A DNA stretch of 64,000 nucleotides, from NCBI GenBank assembly GCA_030532575.1, contig JAUNKV010000005.1, forward strand, positions 1 to 64,000, written 5' to 3'. Position 1 is the first letter of the stretch; the number at the start of each line of letters is the position of its first letter. The notes under the pieces are model-generated. The model was not told the DNA's origin, made no database searches, and worked only from the letters and a program-made list of their open reading frames with translations. This DNA comes from Propionibacteriaceae bacterium (GTDB lineage Bacteria > Actinomycetota > Actinomycetes > Propionibacteriales > Propionibacteriaceae). This document shows positions 1 through 9,489 of this stretch, piece by piece. Position numbers and translations under genes: made by a program.

Positions 1-3000
1 GCCGGGGTGCTCGGCGCAGGAGCGGTCGGGCTCGGCGTTGGCGTCGGCTGGGCTCCCAGCGGAACCGGACCGGTCAAGGACTCGGCTCCGACGACGTTGT
101 CCAGCACCACGACCTGGTAGCCGAGCGGCTGCTGGTCGTCGAAGGCCGCCCGGTTGACTGCCAGCGGGAACGTGGCACCGGACCCCGGGGCCACCTTCAC
201 GGCCTGGTTGCTGGCGAAGGGCTCATCCGTGGGGTCGTAGCTGGCCCAGCCGTCGATGATGTCGGTGGTCGCATCCTTGCCCTGGGCATAGGCGGTGTAG
301 GCGAACTTCCCTGTCACGCCGACGGCTTCGGCCGGGACGATGAGGACGGCGACGGCGGAATCGGTCGGGGCCAACGTGTTGATGTTGGTCGCCTCCAGCT
401 TCTTCGTCTCTTCCTTCTCCTGGGGATGGCTCACGAACACCTGCGGGATGCCGTTGCTGTAGTTGTTGATGATCCGACCGGAGTCCGCACTGAAGACCAC
501 ATGATCCACCTTCTGGTCGCCGTCGACATCGATCCGCACCCCGAAGGTGTTGTTCGCGGCGTTCGAGAATCGACCGTGGAAGGCGGTCGCGAAGGCCAGG
601 TAACGCTTCCCTCCGGCCTCGAAGGTGGAGGCACCAACCTGGGCCAGATCAGAGCCGGTGTCAGCGGCCTCCGGCACATCACGCTCATCCTGCTGCCCCC
701 AGACGAACAGCGTGCTGTCGGCCTCACGGCCAGCTGTGTTGGTCAGTTTGACCTCAGCGCTGTTGTCCCCCGTCTGCTCCGCCGTCGCGGAGACCTCGGA
801 CAAGGAACGCGGCACCAGCAGGTACGGCACGCTCAGGTTGCCGTTGGCGGAGGCGAGGGCGATGTGGCCGGAAACCTCGTGGAACCACGGGCTGTCCTTC
901 AGCTCCCCGTAGGAGGTGGGCACATCACTGGCCTTGACACTCAGGGTGACGTCCACTGTGGCCGTGCCCTTCGCCGGGACCGTGACCTCGGATGCGCTGA
1001 GCGTGACCTTCGCGGGCAGGGAGGCACCGGAGGCCACGGCCTTCGCGGTGTAGGTCACCGCCTCATCGCCCTTGTTCTCCAGCGTGATGGTGCGGGTCTC
1101 CTGGTGGGAGTCCGTGAACTGGGCCATGCCGAAGCTGAGCGTCGCGTCACGCAGTGCCTGCTTCTGGGCACCGAACTGGGTGGAATCCCCATAGGCCAGC
1201 ACCGAGGCCGCAACCGCCCTCGGGGCATTCACCAGGGCGCCGCCACGGCTGGGACGGTAGTCGTTGACACCAGCCGGGTCAGCGGTGGTGAGCAGCGCGG
1301 AGGACAGCTCCTCCGCCGACCAGTTCGGGTGGGCCTGGCGGGCCAGGGCGGCCACACCGGCCACGACGGGAGCCGCCATCGAGGTGCCGGACTTGCGTGA
1401 TCCCTCGGTGCCCCCACCCACCTCGGAGGACAACGTCGAGACGCCGGGGGCGCTCAGGCTCGGGCGCAGGGCGGAGTCCCCGGAGCGGGGCCCGCTGGAG
1501 GTGAAGCCTGCATAGTTGCGATAGGTGGCGTTGGGAAGCTCGGAGGTGCCCACCCGGGCTGCCTTGCCATCCAGCTTCAGCAGCGCCTCACCGTCGCCGG
1601 ACCCAACCCCCAGGAACGGGATGGTCACCGTGTACTTCTCCCCGTTGTCCGGGTTCTCGGTGATGGCCCCCTCGAACGGCGGCAGCACCGCCTGGCTGTT
1701 GACCATGAGCACCGCTGCGGCACCGGCCTTCTGGCCATGGACGGCCCTGGCCACCCGGGCGCAGGAACCACGCCGGGTCACGACGATGGATCCGGCCGGG
1801 ATGCCCTGGTAGTCCTCCTCCTTGCAGCCGAGCGCGATCTTGCCGTCGGCGTCCTTGAGGACGTGGATCGTCGCGTCCAGGGGCAGGGGCCCGCCGTTGG
1901 CGTTGATGCCGGACAGATTCGCCCCCTCAGCTTGGATCGTGGCCCCGGGCAGGGTCTTCACGGCGTCCACCGCCGAGACCGAGATGACTCCGGAGGCCGC
2001 CGCGGGAGAGCCCGTCAAGTAGGGGGCCGGACCACTGTTACCTGCGGAGGCGGCAACGACGACGCCAGCGGCGACCGCGTTGGCGGCGGCCACGGAATCG
2101 CTCTCATTGGCCCGCCCGAAACCGGAGCCGAGCGACATGTTGATGACATCCATGTCGTTCTTCACAGCCCAGTCGATGGCCTCGGTGACCATGTCCGTGC
2201 TGCCCTTGCAACCGAAGACCTTGACAGCGTAGAGCTCTGCCTTCGGGGCGACTCCGGGGCCGATCTTGAAGTCCTGGTTCAAGGTCTCCTTGCCGTAGGC
2301 CCCCTCGTAGGTCTTCCCTTCCCGGGTCACCCCGGCACCGGCGATGGTGCCTGCCACGTGGGTTCCGTGGCCGTTCTGGATGCAGTCGATGGGGTTGTCG
2401 TCCGGGACGGGAACATTGCGCCCGGTGTAGTCATCCCCCACCAGATCGATCCCACCCTTGACCCTGGGACCGAAATCGGCAGGCCTGGTCTTCGTCGCGG
2501 CCTCGAAGGCCTCGGTGGTCCCGGCCCCACCGAAGGTGGCATGGGTGTAGTCGATACCGCTGTCCAGCACCGCGACCTTCACACCCTCGCCGGTGTACCC
2601 GGTCCCACCAGCCGCGTCCCACACCGCTGGCGCCTCGATGAGGAGGTCGCCAGCGATGTTGACGCGCTCGTGGACGGGGATTTCACGAACCGCCTTGACG
2701 TCCTCCAGGGCCTCGATCGTTGCCAGCTTTTCGGCGTCGATCTCCACCCGGATGGCGTTGATGGCGGACTGCATCGAGGTGATGACCTGACCGCCGTTGG
2801 CCTCGACGGCAGCTGCCACCGTGGCCTGCTGTCCCTTCAAGTCCTCCCTGATCTCGGCCTTGCGTGTCTCGGAGAGTTCGCCTTCGGTGCTGGCTGCAAC
2901 CAGCGCCACCGGCTCCTTCGTCAGCTCGAGCATCACGGTCACGGGGCCAGAGGTGCCGAAATGGCGTGCCGCCGCCTCGGCGGGCAACAGCTGCCGCGAG

Positions 3001-3122
3001 GCCCCCTGCACGTGCGCTGCCAAGGGGTTGGGTTCGGTCGTCTCATCCGCATGGGCGATGGCTGTCGGCACGAGCAGCGCCAGCGCGCTCGTCACAGCCA
3101 CGAGTTGGGTGCGTCTCAACAT
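1..3122 (-). CDS. Secreted S8 (subtilisin-like) serine protease, 3' end beyond window
   Basis: The minus-strand frame is open from an ATG at 3122 to the window edge (about 1040 residues seen, C-terminus missing). A signal peptide covers residues 1 to about 26, followed by an I9-like propeptide. The subtilase catalytic triad is visible: Asp near 186 (VAVLDSGID), His near 251 (NGHGTHVAG) and Ser near 580 (SGTSMAAP), with the oxyanion Asn near 361 (ASAGNSGP). A PA-type insert sits at about 395-525, as in large C5a-peptidase or lactocepin-like subtilases. A beta-rich region follows and the last visible residues form a Pro/Thr/Ser linker, suggesting a wall or membrane anchor further on. An AAGGA Shine-Dalgarno lies 5 nt before the start. 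It is likely exported and degrades external protein. The exact substrate cannot be inferred. Confidence 0.9.
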   Translation of the reverse strand, partial: MLRRTQLVAVTSALALLVPTAIAHADETTEPNPLAAHVQGASRQLLPAEAAARHFGTSGPVTVMLELTKEPVALVAASTEGELSETRKAEIREDLKGQQATVAAAVEANGGQVITSMQSAINAIRVEIDAEKLATIEALEDVKAVREIPVHERVNIAGDLLIEAPAVWDAAGGTGYTGEGVKVAVLDSGIDYTHATFGGAGTTEAFEAATKTRPADFGPRVKGGIDLVGDDYTGRNVPVPDDNPIDCIQNGHGTHVAGTIAGAGVTREGKTYEGAYGKETLNQDFKIGPGVAPKAELYAVKVFGCKGSTDMVTEAIDWAVKNDMDVINMSLGSGFGRANESDSVAAANAVAAGVVVAASAGNSGPAPYLTGSPAAASGVISVSAVDAVKTLPGATIQAEGANLSGINANGGPLPLDATIHVLKDADGKIALGCKEEDYQGIPAGSIVVTRRGSCARVARAVHGQKAGAAAVLMVNSQAVLPPFEGAITENPDNGEKYTVTIPFLGVGSGDGEALLKLDGKAARVGTSELPNATYRNYAGFTSSGPRSGDSALRPSLSAPGVSTLSSEVGGGTEGSRKSGTSMAAPVVAGVAALARQAHPNWSAEELSSALLTTADPAGVNDYRPSRGGALVNAPRAVAASVLAYGDSTQFGAQKQALRDATLSFGMAQFTDSHQETRTITLENKGDEAVTYTAKAVASGASLPAKVTLSASEVTVPAKGTATVDVTLSVKASDVPTSYGELKDSPWFHEVSGHIALASANGNLSVPYLLVPRSLSEVSATAEQTGDNSAEVKLTNTAGREADSTLFVWGQQDERDVPEAADTGSDLAQVGASTFEAGGKRYLAFATAFHGRFSNAANNTFGVRIDVDGDQKVDHVVFSADSGRIINNYSNGIPQVFVSHPQEKEETKKLEATNINTLAPTDSAVAVLIVPAEAVGVTGKFAYTAYAQGKDATTDIIDGWASYDPTDEPFASNQAVKVAPGSGATFPLAVNRAAFDDQQPLGYQVVVLDNVVGAESLTGPVPLGAQPTPTPSPTAPAPSTP

Positions 3123-3307
3123 GATGTCCTTACACGACGTGGTGACTGTCAGGCCCTTCGGGCCTGCCCGGCCGTCGTTTCCCCTCGACGGCCGATGGTT
3201 TCGGTCCAGTTCTGCACCGAAACCGGACTCAACCTATCAAGGTTTCCGTCCGGAAGTTGACCCACCCAGGAAATCGATGTAGTCCGAAAAGTCAGTCATG
3301 ACATGGG

Positions 3308-3344
3308 CGATGCGGGGGCCCGTGGTGCACGGACCCCCGCATCG
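3308..3344 (-). terminator. Hairpin terminator after the PTS operon
   Basis: Two 17-nt arms (CGATGCGGGGGCCCGTG and its near-perfect complement, one mismatch) flank a 3-nt loop, 21 bp beyond the stop of the EIIBC gene. It is the only strong hairpin in the 242-bp gap 3123-3364, which otherwise holds the promoter region of the protease. Confidence 0.75.
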
Positions 3345-3364
3345 TCAGGCCAGGGACTGCGGGA

Positions 3365-5227
3365 TCAGACCGAGGCCAAGCGGCGCTTCATGCCCTCGGC
3401 GTACTGGGCTGCATCCAACCCGGCAACCAGGTGCCAGGTGTTCTCCCCCACCTTGACCAGGCCGGGCAGACCCGCCCGCGACAGCGCCTCGGCGTCGACG
3501 AGGGAGTCGTCGGTCACCTCCACGCGCAGTCGGGTCTCGGCGAGCGGTTCGACGCTGCGGACGTTGCCCTCACCACCGAGTGCGGTGAGCCACTGCCGGG
3601 CCTGGTTGGTCTCCACGTCGCTGACCACGATGACCCGGGGCTCAGGATCGGCGTCGCGCTCCTCGGCGGCGCGCCTGGCGGCCTCACGCTGCTCCGGGGT
3701 GCGGTAGTCGGAGATGATGACGAGCATCATGGCCACGATGAAGGCCGCCGCGATGGAGATGGCATAGATCCACATCGGGTTGAACACCGGGATGGTGAGC
3801 AACGAGGTGAAGGCGAAGGCCTCCGTGGTGACACCACGGGGAGCACCGCCACCGCCGGTGAACAACATGCTCAGCACGCCGATGGTGACACCACCGACCA
3901 GACAACCGACCAGCATCCGGGGGTAGATCCGCTTGTAGCGCAGGTGAATGCCGTAGAGGCTGGGCTCCGAGATCCCACCGAACAGACCGGCAGCCAAAGC
4001 GCCCGTCGCAGTCTGCTTCATCGTGGCGTCCTTGTCCCTGGTGGCCAGGTACAGCACACCGGCGGTCGCACCGAAGCAGGCGAAGTTCCAGGTACCCATC
4101 GGACCCTGGATGAAGTCGTAGCCCAGGTTGTCGATGTTGAGCAGCATCAGCGCGTTGAGCGGCCAGTGCAGGCCCAGCGGCACCAGGAACGGGTAGACCA
4201 TCGGGATCAGGATCGCGAACACGATCGGGGCGTGGGTGTTGAGCCAGGCCAGGCCGTCGCCGATGCCGTTGCCCGCCCAGACCCCGATGGGGCCGAGCAG
4301 GAAGGCGGTCAGTGGGACCATGATGATCATCGAGAAGAACGGCACGAAGACCATCTGGACGTTCTCCGGGAAGATCCGCTTCAGGAAGCGGTACACCACG
4401 GCCAGCAGGGCCACCATGATCAGTGGCACGAAGACCTGGCCGCCGTAGTCGTTGAGCTGCATCGGCAACCCGAAGATGTTGACGGTGCAGAACTCCTTCC
4501 CGAGGGTGAGGTTCTCGGTACAGGTCGTCTCCGCGTAACGCAACACCTGGGTGAACAAACCGGTGTCCTTCCCGGTCTCGGGGTAGACCCTGGAGCCGAG
4601 CTGGATGAAGTTGGGCGTCAACAGGGCACCCATGATGACCGCCCCCAGCCACGGGTCCACGTCGAGCTTCTTCGCGGCGTTGTAGGCCACCGCGATGGGC
4701 AGGAAGTAGAACACGCCCTTCCACATCGCATCGAGGAAGACCCACTGGGCAGCCTTCTCGGGAAGGTCAGGGTTGAGCGGCTGATCCGCCTGGAAGTCGA
4801 AGACATTGAAGGCGTCCAGCACCGCAGCGGTGGCCAGGATCAGGGAGGCCCCGAGCAGCACGCCCAGCAGCGGACGGAAGCTGTCGGAGAGGTACTCGAA
4901 GAAGGCGTCCAGCCACGCCACCTTGCCGCGCGCCTTCGATCGGGCGGCGGCCTTGACGTCGGCGTCGCTCATCGGTTTGCGATCAGCCATCTCCGGCAGG
5001 GCGTTGATCTCCTGGAAGACGGTGGCCACCGCGCCGCCGATGATGACCTGGAAGCGGTCACCGGACTGGGGAACCGCCCCCATCACCCCTTTGATGGACT
5101 CCACCTGGCCCTGATCGATGCCGCTGGCATCAACCAGCTCGAACCGGAGCCGGGTGGCGCAGTGCGTCAGTGACTTGATGTTGGCAGGGCCGCCGACGGC
5201 GGCGACGATCTCGGATGCAGTGCTCAT
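3365..5227 (-). CDS. PTS sugar transporter EIIBC, beta-glucoside/sucrose-type family
   Basis: This 620-residue membrane permease takes up and phosphorylates a sugar. The N-terminal EIIB domain has the phosphocysteine at residue 23 (THCATRLRF). The EIIC domain, with about ten membrane segments, follows from about residue 100 to 520 and contains the family segment GGISEPSLYG. There is no EIIA domain. The upstream gene supplies one. The C-terminal 90 residues resemble a second EIIB domain that has lost its cysteine (ETRLRVEV aligns with CATRLRFEL). The ATG at 5227 is chosen because GAAGAGG lies 5 nt upstream and it starts 10 nt after the stop of the preceding gene. An ATG at 5248 is the alternative. 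The Bgl-type EIIB signature points to a beta-glucoside, sucrose or trehalose-like substrate, but the sugar is not determined. Confidence 0.88.
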   Translation of the reverse strand: MSTASEIVAAVGGPANIKSLTHCATRLRFELVDASGIDQGQVESIKGVMGAVPQSGDRFQVIIGGAVATVFQEINALPEMADRKPMSDADVKAAARSKARGKVAWLDAFFEYLSDSFRPLLGVLLGASLILATAAVLDAFNVFDFQADQPLNPDLPEKAAQWVFLDAMWKGVFYFLPIAVAYNAAKKLDVDPWLGAVIMGALLTPNFIQLGSRVYPETGKDTGLFTQVLRYAETTCTENLTLGKEFCTVNIFGLPMQLNDYGGQVFVPLIMVALLAVVYRFLKRIFPENVQMVFVPFFSMIIMVPLTAFLLGPIGVWAGNGIGDGLAWLNTHAPIVFAILIPMVYPFLVPLGLHWPLNALMLLNIDNLGYDFIQGPMGTWNFACFGATAGVLYLATRDKDATMKQTATGALAAGLFGGISEPSLYGIHLRYKRIYPRMLVGCLVGGVTIGVLSMLFTGGGGAPRGVTTEAFAFTSLLTIPVFNPMWIYAISIAAAFIVAMMLVIISDYRTPEQREAARRAAEERDADPEPRVIVVSDVETNQARQWLTALGGEGNVRSVEPLAETRLRVEVTDDSLVDAEALSRAGLPGLVKVGENTWHLVAGLDAAQYAEGMKRRLASV

Positions 5228-5237
5228 GTCAGCCTCT

Positions 5238-7823
5238 TCAGAACTCATCGACGGGAACCAGGGCACGGACCTCGGCAGGGGTGCCGCAGGTGATGGCCTG
5301 TGCGGCCAGCTGGCGGCACGTCGCCAGGTCCCAGGCACGAACCGCAGCCTTGACGGCGGGGATCGCAGGGATGGAACAGCTCAACTCATCGACCCCCAGG
5401 CCGAGGAGGATCGGGACGGCTTGCGGGTCGGAGGCGACCCCGCCGCACACCCCCAGCCACTTGCCGTGGGCGTGGAGGGCCTCGGCGGCCTGTCCGATCA
5501 GGGCCAGCACGGCCGGGTTGCAGGGGTCCACCTGGCTGGCCAGCTTCGGATGCCCCCGGTCCATCGCCAGGGTGTAGCTGGTCAGGTCATTGGTTCCGAC
5601 GCTGAAGAAGTCACAGCCCTCCTCAGCGGCGAACTGTCTGGCCATCACCGCAACCGAGGGCACCTCCATCATGATGCCGACGCTGACATCGGCGACGGGG
5701 TCGGCCTTGGCCCGCTCCTCGTCGAAGATCTTCTTCGTGGCCCGCCAGTCCTCGATGGTGGCGATCATGGGGAACATCACGTGCAGCTTCGCTCCGGCAC
5801 GGGAAGCGGCGAGGATGGCACGGATCTGGGTGCGCAGCACCTCCGGCTGCTCCAGTCCCACGCGGATGCCCCGAACCCCGAGGAAGGGGTTCTCCTCGGC
5901 CGGGATCGGCAGGTAGGCCAGCGGCTTGTCCCCACCGACGTCGAGGGTGCGGATCACCAGGGGTTGCCCCGGCTGCAGTGCCCGCGCGCAGTCGGTGTAG
6001 ATCTGCTCCTGTTCGCTCTCGCTCGGCGCGGTGCTGCGGCCCATGAACACGAACTCGGAGCGCAGCAGGCCGACCCCCTCGGCCCCCTTGCCCATCGCGG
6101 CGACGGCGTCATCCACCCCGCCGATGTTCGCCACCACGGTCACCCTGTGCCCGTCGGTGGTGATGGCGGGCTCGTCCTTGGCGCTCTCCTCAACAGCCTT
6201 GCGCTCGGCCATGCGGGCCTGCCGCTCCCGCAGCTGGGTCACCTCCTCCTCGGATACCCCGGTACGCAGCGTCCCCAACGAACCGTCGAGGACCACCAGG
6301 CTCCCGTCGGCGATGTCCAGGGCACGCCCCTCGATCCCGGCGACGGCGGGGATGTCCAGGGAGCGGGCGATGATCGCCACATGGCTGGAGGCTCCGCCCC
6401 CGGTGGTGGCGAAACCGACGACGCGGCTGCGGTCCAGCTGGGCGGTGTCGGAGGGGGTGAGGTCCTCAGCGATGAGGATGGCGTTCTCCGGCAGCTCCTG
6501 ACGTTCGGAGCGCTGCCCGGTGAGTTCCTCCAGCACGCGCTGACCGACATCACGCACATCCCCCGCGCGCCCGGCGAGGATTTCGTTGCTCAGCCCGGCC
6601 AGCTGGTCGGCGAAGGTGTTGAAGGCGGCCCGCCATGCGAAGGCGGCGGACTTGCCCTTGTCGATGCCGGAGGCGGCCAGGTCCAGCAGTTCCGGGTCCT
6701 CCAGGATTTCCTGATGGGCGGCGAAGATGTCGGCCTTGTCCTGCGAGGACTCCTCGGCCAGCCGCTTCTCCAGGGCCGACAGGTCGAGCAGCGCCCGGTC
6801 AATGGCGGCGTTGAGCTTGCGGCGCTCCTTGTGCCGGTCCTCGGCGGTCTCCTCCACCTGGATGTCCTCGTGACGCAGCTGCACCACGTGGCCGATCCCG
6901 AGCCCCGGGGAGGCCGAGGCCCCGAGCAGCAGGTTCCAGTCCCCGGACCTGGGGCCGACCGGCTCCGCCACGGGCTCGCTGATGGCGGGCATCGCCGTGG
7001 TGTCCTCGGTGCCGATCACCCCGCCGCTCGGCAGCAGTGGGATCTCCTCGCCCAGGCCGTCCTGGATGCCCTGGGACAGCTCCGCCACCGCCTCGTGGGC
7101 ATCGGGGCCGTGCGCGGTGACGACCACCTTCTCCCCACAGGCGACCGCCAGGGCCATGATCCCGACGATGGACTTGGCGTTGGCAGAGTCATCGCCACGC
7201 CGCAGCCGGATGTCGGAACGGTACTTCTTCGCCAAGGCCACCAGGGTGGCTGTGGGGCGGGCGTGCAGGCCGGTCGGGTTCGGCACCAGCAACGCCTCGG
7301 AGGAGGCCTGGACCCCGCCGATGGACTGCGCACCATCGCCTTCAGTAGCCGCCAGGGTCACGGTGGCGGCCTCGTCCTGACCGGCCGTGACCAGTCCCGT
7401 TGCCGGGGTGATCGCCTCCACGAGCTCGACGTTGCTCACCACCACCTGCGTGAGCAGGGACTTCGCCGCGCGGGCCACCTGGTCAAGGTCGAACTCGACG
7501 AGCAGCTGTCCGACCTCGACCTGCTCACCGGCCGAAACCCGGGCGGTGAAACCGTCGCCGCCGAGCTGAACGGTGTCCAGCCCGATGTGCATGAGGATCT
7601 CCAGCCCCTCGGGGCTTCTCACGGTGAGGGCGTGACGCGATGGTTGGACGTTCACGACCTCACCGGCGACGGGCGAGAGCAGCTTGCCCTCCAACGGATC
7701 GATCGAGAACCCATCACCCACCATCCTGCGGGCGAACACGGGATCAGGCACATCCTCGATGCGGACCATGACACCAGTCATGGGCGCCAGGAGGACCACC
7801 CGAGTGGCTTGGTCTTCAGTCAC
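5238..7823 (-). CDS. ptsI: Trifunctional PTS phosphotransferase: EIIA (Crr-type), HPr and enzyme I in one chain
   Basis: This 861-residue cytoplasmic protein carries phosphate from PEP to the sugar permease. An EIIA-Glc-type domain (about 1-150) has His64 and the phospho-acceptor His79 (LMHIGLDTVQL). An HPr domain (about 180-270) has His187 (NPTGLHARP) and a Ser in the KSIVGIMAL site. Enzyme I (about 300-861) has the phospho-His 481 (GASSHVAIIA), the PEP-binding GTNDLTSYTLAMDR segment, and Cys793 (LGVCGG). The GTG at 7823 is taken as start because GGAAGGAAG lies just upstream. The longer ATG-initiated frame adds low-quality sequence. It forms an operon with the EIIBC gene, which lacks EIIA, so together they make a complete route from PEP to sugar. 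Confidence 0.93.
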   Translation of the reverse strand: MTEDQATRVVLLAPMTGVMVRIEDVPDPVFARRMVGDGFSIDPLEGKLLSPVAGEVVNVQPSRHALTVRSPEGLEILMHIGLDTVQLGGDGFTARVSAGEQVEVGQLLVEFDLDQVARAAKSLLTQVVVSNVELVEAITPATGLVTAGQDEAATVTLAATEGDGAQSIGGVQASSEALLVPNPTGLHARPTATLVALAKKYRSDIRLRRGDDSANAKSIVGIMALAVACGEKVVVTAHGPDAHEAVAELSQGIQDGLGEEIPLLPSGGVIGTEDTTAMPAISEPVAEPVGPRSGDWNLLLGASASPGLGIGHVVQLRHEDIQVEETAEDRHKERRKLNAAIDRALLDLSALEKRLAEESSQDKADIFAAHQEILEDPELLDLAASGIDKGKSAAFAWRAAFNTFADQLAGLSNEILAGRAGDVRDVGQRVLEELTGQRSERQELPENAILIAEDLTPSDTAQLDRSRVVGFATTGGGASSHVAIIARSLDIPAVAGIEGRALDIADGSLVVLDGSLGTLRTGVSEEEVTQLRERQARMAERKAVEESAKDEPAITTDGHRVTVVANIGGVDDAVAAMGKGAEGVGLLRSEFVFMGRSTAPSESEQEQIYTDCARALQPGQPLVIRTLDVGGDKPLAYLPIPAEENPFLGVRGIRVGLEQPEVLRTQIRAILAASRAGAKLHVMFPMIATIEDWRATKKIFDEERAKADPVADVSVGIMMEVPSVAVMARQFAAEEGCDFFSVGTNDLTSYTLAMDRGHPKLASQVDPCNPAVLALIGQAAEALHAHGKWLGVCGGVASDPQAVPILLGLGVDELSCSIPAIPAVKAAVRAWDLATCRQLAAQAITCGTPAEVRALVPVDEF

Positions 7824-8110
7824 GACAGCTTCCTTCCAGGAGAGCAACGACGCTGCGGGCATCATCCAGCAGGTGCATCGGGCTCGGTTGTTCCGGGGCC
7901 GAGGAACCGAACAACACCTTCTGCAAGATTGTTGACACCCTAGCCTTCTTCCCCTCGGAGTGGAAGATGCCCACCGGCCAGAGCTGTTTCCAGCCCACAC
8001 AGGACCACGAATCACTGGATCAGTCAGCCTTTTGGCCGACCTTCTGCGGTGTCCGCGTGCCTTGTCGCGGAGCCGTCTACGGTGACAGCCACCTCAGACA
8101 GGAGACAGTG
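7824..8110. promoter_or_regulatory. Divergent control region between the PTS operon and the Tad pilus operon
   Basis: 287 bp without a gene. It contains a spaced inverted repeat GTTGTTC (7887-7893) and GAACAAC (7909-7915), 16 bp apart-centred and about 65 bp before the PTS start, which could be an operator for a sugar-responsive regulator. No regulator gene lies next to it. A TTGACA hexamer occurs near 7932 on the plus strand without a convincing -10 partner. Confidence 0.35.
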
Positions 8111-8710
8111 ATGTCGGATCCCGTGGTGAAACCACCAACCCACGCCGGTCGCAGGCGCCGCCCACGGCTCGTCGCCCTCGGGCTGCTGTGTGTGACACTG
8201 GGCGGCCTCGGCGGTGCCGCACTGTACAACGCCACCCACGAGATGCGCCCTGTCGTCGCGATGGCCAGGGATGTGCCCCGTGGCGAGGCCATCACGGCCG
8301 ATGACCTCACAATCGTGGAGGCACCGCCCACCGTGACCGAGTTCACCCCCGCCCAGGAACTGGAGACCCTCGTCGGCCAGACCGCACGGTTCGATCTCCC
8401 CGCCGGGGCCTTCCCAGCACCACGCCTGATCGGTACCCCCGCCATCCCTGACAGTTTCGCCGTCGTCGGTCTGGTGCTCGGCCCCGGCCGCATCCCCGTC
8501 CAGGACCTGGTGCCGGGGCAGAACGTGCGACTGGTGGACCTCACCGAGGGCGGCGGCCAGACCGATGCCGTGGTGGTCTCGGCCCCACAGCTGCTGGAGG
8601 ACCGCTCCACCCGGGTGCTGGATGTCGCCCTGGCCCAGGACAGCGCCGCCCGGATCGCCGCCCTGTCTGCCCAGGACCAGGTGGCGCTCTACAGCACGGG
8701 GAGAAACTGA
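8111..8710 (+). CDS. CpaB-like SAF-domain membrane protein of the Tad pilus locus
   Basis: 199 residues. A basic N-terminus (about 10-22, RRRRPR) precedes one membrane segment (about 23-40) and an external SAF domain (about 48-110, starting ARDVPRGEAITADDLTIVEAPP). SAF domains are found in CpaB/RcpC, which bind cell wall or assist Flp pilus assembly. The ATG at 8111 is preceded by GGAGA at 8 nt. It is the first gene of the Tad cluster and its stop codon overlaps the next start (TGATG). A second SAF protein at 62706 has the same design. Confidence 0.8.
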   Translation: MSDPVVKPPTHAGRRRRPRLVALGLLCVTLGGLGGAALYNATHEMRPVVAMARDVPRGEAITADDLTIVEAPPTVTEFTPAQELETLVGQTARFDLPAGAFPAPRLIGTPAIPDSFAVVGLVLGPGRIPVQDLVPGQNVRLVDLTEGGGQTDAVVVSAPQLLEDRSTRVLDVALAQDSAARIAALSAQDQVALYSTGRN

Positions 8711-9489
8711 TGTCGATCATCCTGGTCACGGGCGGCCCGGGTGCCCCGGGCATCACGACGACGGCGTTGGGGCTGGCCCTGGCCTGGCCCGGCGCGGTGC
8801 TGCTTGCCGACTGCGACCGCGACCCCGCCCAGAGCATCCCCGCCGGGTACCTGCAGGGCATCCCGTTGGGCAGCACCGGGCTGGCAGCTGTTGCACTGGC
8901 GGGAAGACATGCCGAGGCCCTGGGCCCGAAGCTCCGCCCGCTCAGCCTGCCGTTGAGCCCGGAGTCCTCCGAGGAGCGTCGTTTCCTGCCCGGCTTCAAC
9001 CGGCCCGAGGCGGTGCGGCTGTTCGACCACGTCTGGGCCGATCTGGTGCTCGGTTTTCGTTGGGTGGCGGACACCGGGGCGACGGTGATCGTCGATGCCG
9101 GAAGGGTGGGACCCGATGGGCTACCACCGGATCTCGTGGACGCCGCCGACGCCGTGATCTTCCTCACCCGCAGCTCCCTGCGATCCCTCGCGGCCTCGAG
9201 GCTCTACCTGCCCTCGCTGCAGCTGGACCTGGAGCGCCTGCCCAGAGCCCGCCCGCTGCTGCTGGGGCTCGTGGGACCGGGGCGTCCCTACGTCGCGACG
9301 GAGGTCGCCACCGAGTTCCGGCTACCGGTGCTCCCCCTGCCCTGGCAGCCGAAGGAGGCCGCCGTGCTGAGTGAGGGCGAACCTCGGCCCCGGGGCTTCG
9401 CACGGTCTCGGCTGATGCGGGCCATGACCACGGCTGCCACCCTCATCGAACGGGAGAGCACGATCGCACCCCAGCTGGAGAGGCGGTGA
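8710..9489 (+). CDS. TadZ/CpaE-like ParA-family ATPase
   Basis: 259 residues. The N-terminus carries a degenerate deviant Walker A (GGPGAPGITTTALGLALA) without the usual lysine pair, followed by a LLADCDRDPAQS segment like the switch region of MinD/ParA proteins, and TVIVDAGR later. In Tad loci such proteins (TadZ/CpaE) place the pilus machine in the cell. The missing lysines suggest weak or no ATP hydrolysis, as in some TadZ proteins. It is translationally coupled on both sides: its ATG overlaps the stop of the SAF gene and its TGA overlaps the GTG of tadA. Confidence 0.75.
   Translation: MSIILVTGGPGAPGITTTALGLALAWPGAVLLADCDRDPAQSIPAGYLQGIPLGSTGLAAVALAGRHAEALGPKLRPLSLPLSPESSEERRFLPGFNRPEAVRLFDHVWADLVLGFRWVADTGATVIVDAGRVGPDGLPPDLVDAADAVIFLTRSSLRSLAASRLYLPSLQLDLERLPRARPLLLGLVGPGRPYVATEVATEFRLPVLPLPWQPKEAAVLSEGEPRPRGFARSRLMRAMTTAATLIERESTIAPQLERR

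Noticed and set aside
1737-3260. A 507-codon plus-strand frame opposite the subtilase
   Set aside because: The minus strand has a full subtilase with catalytic triad. The plus frame has no domain or start signal.
5118-7943. A 941-codon open frame on the plus strand opposite the PTS fusion
   Set aside because: It is the antisense shadow of the EIIA-HPr-EI gene. Its translation is His/Gly/Gln-rich low-complexity sequence without domains, typical for the opposite strand of high-GC genes.
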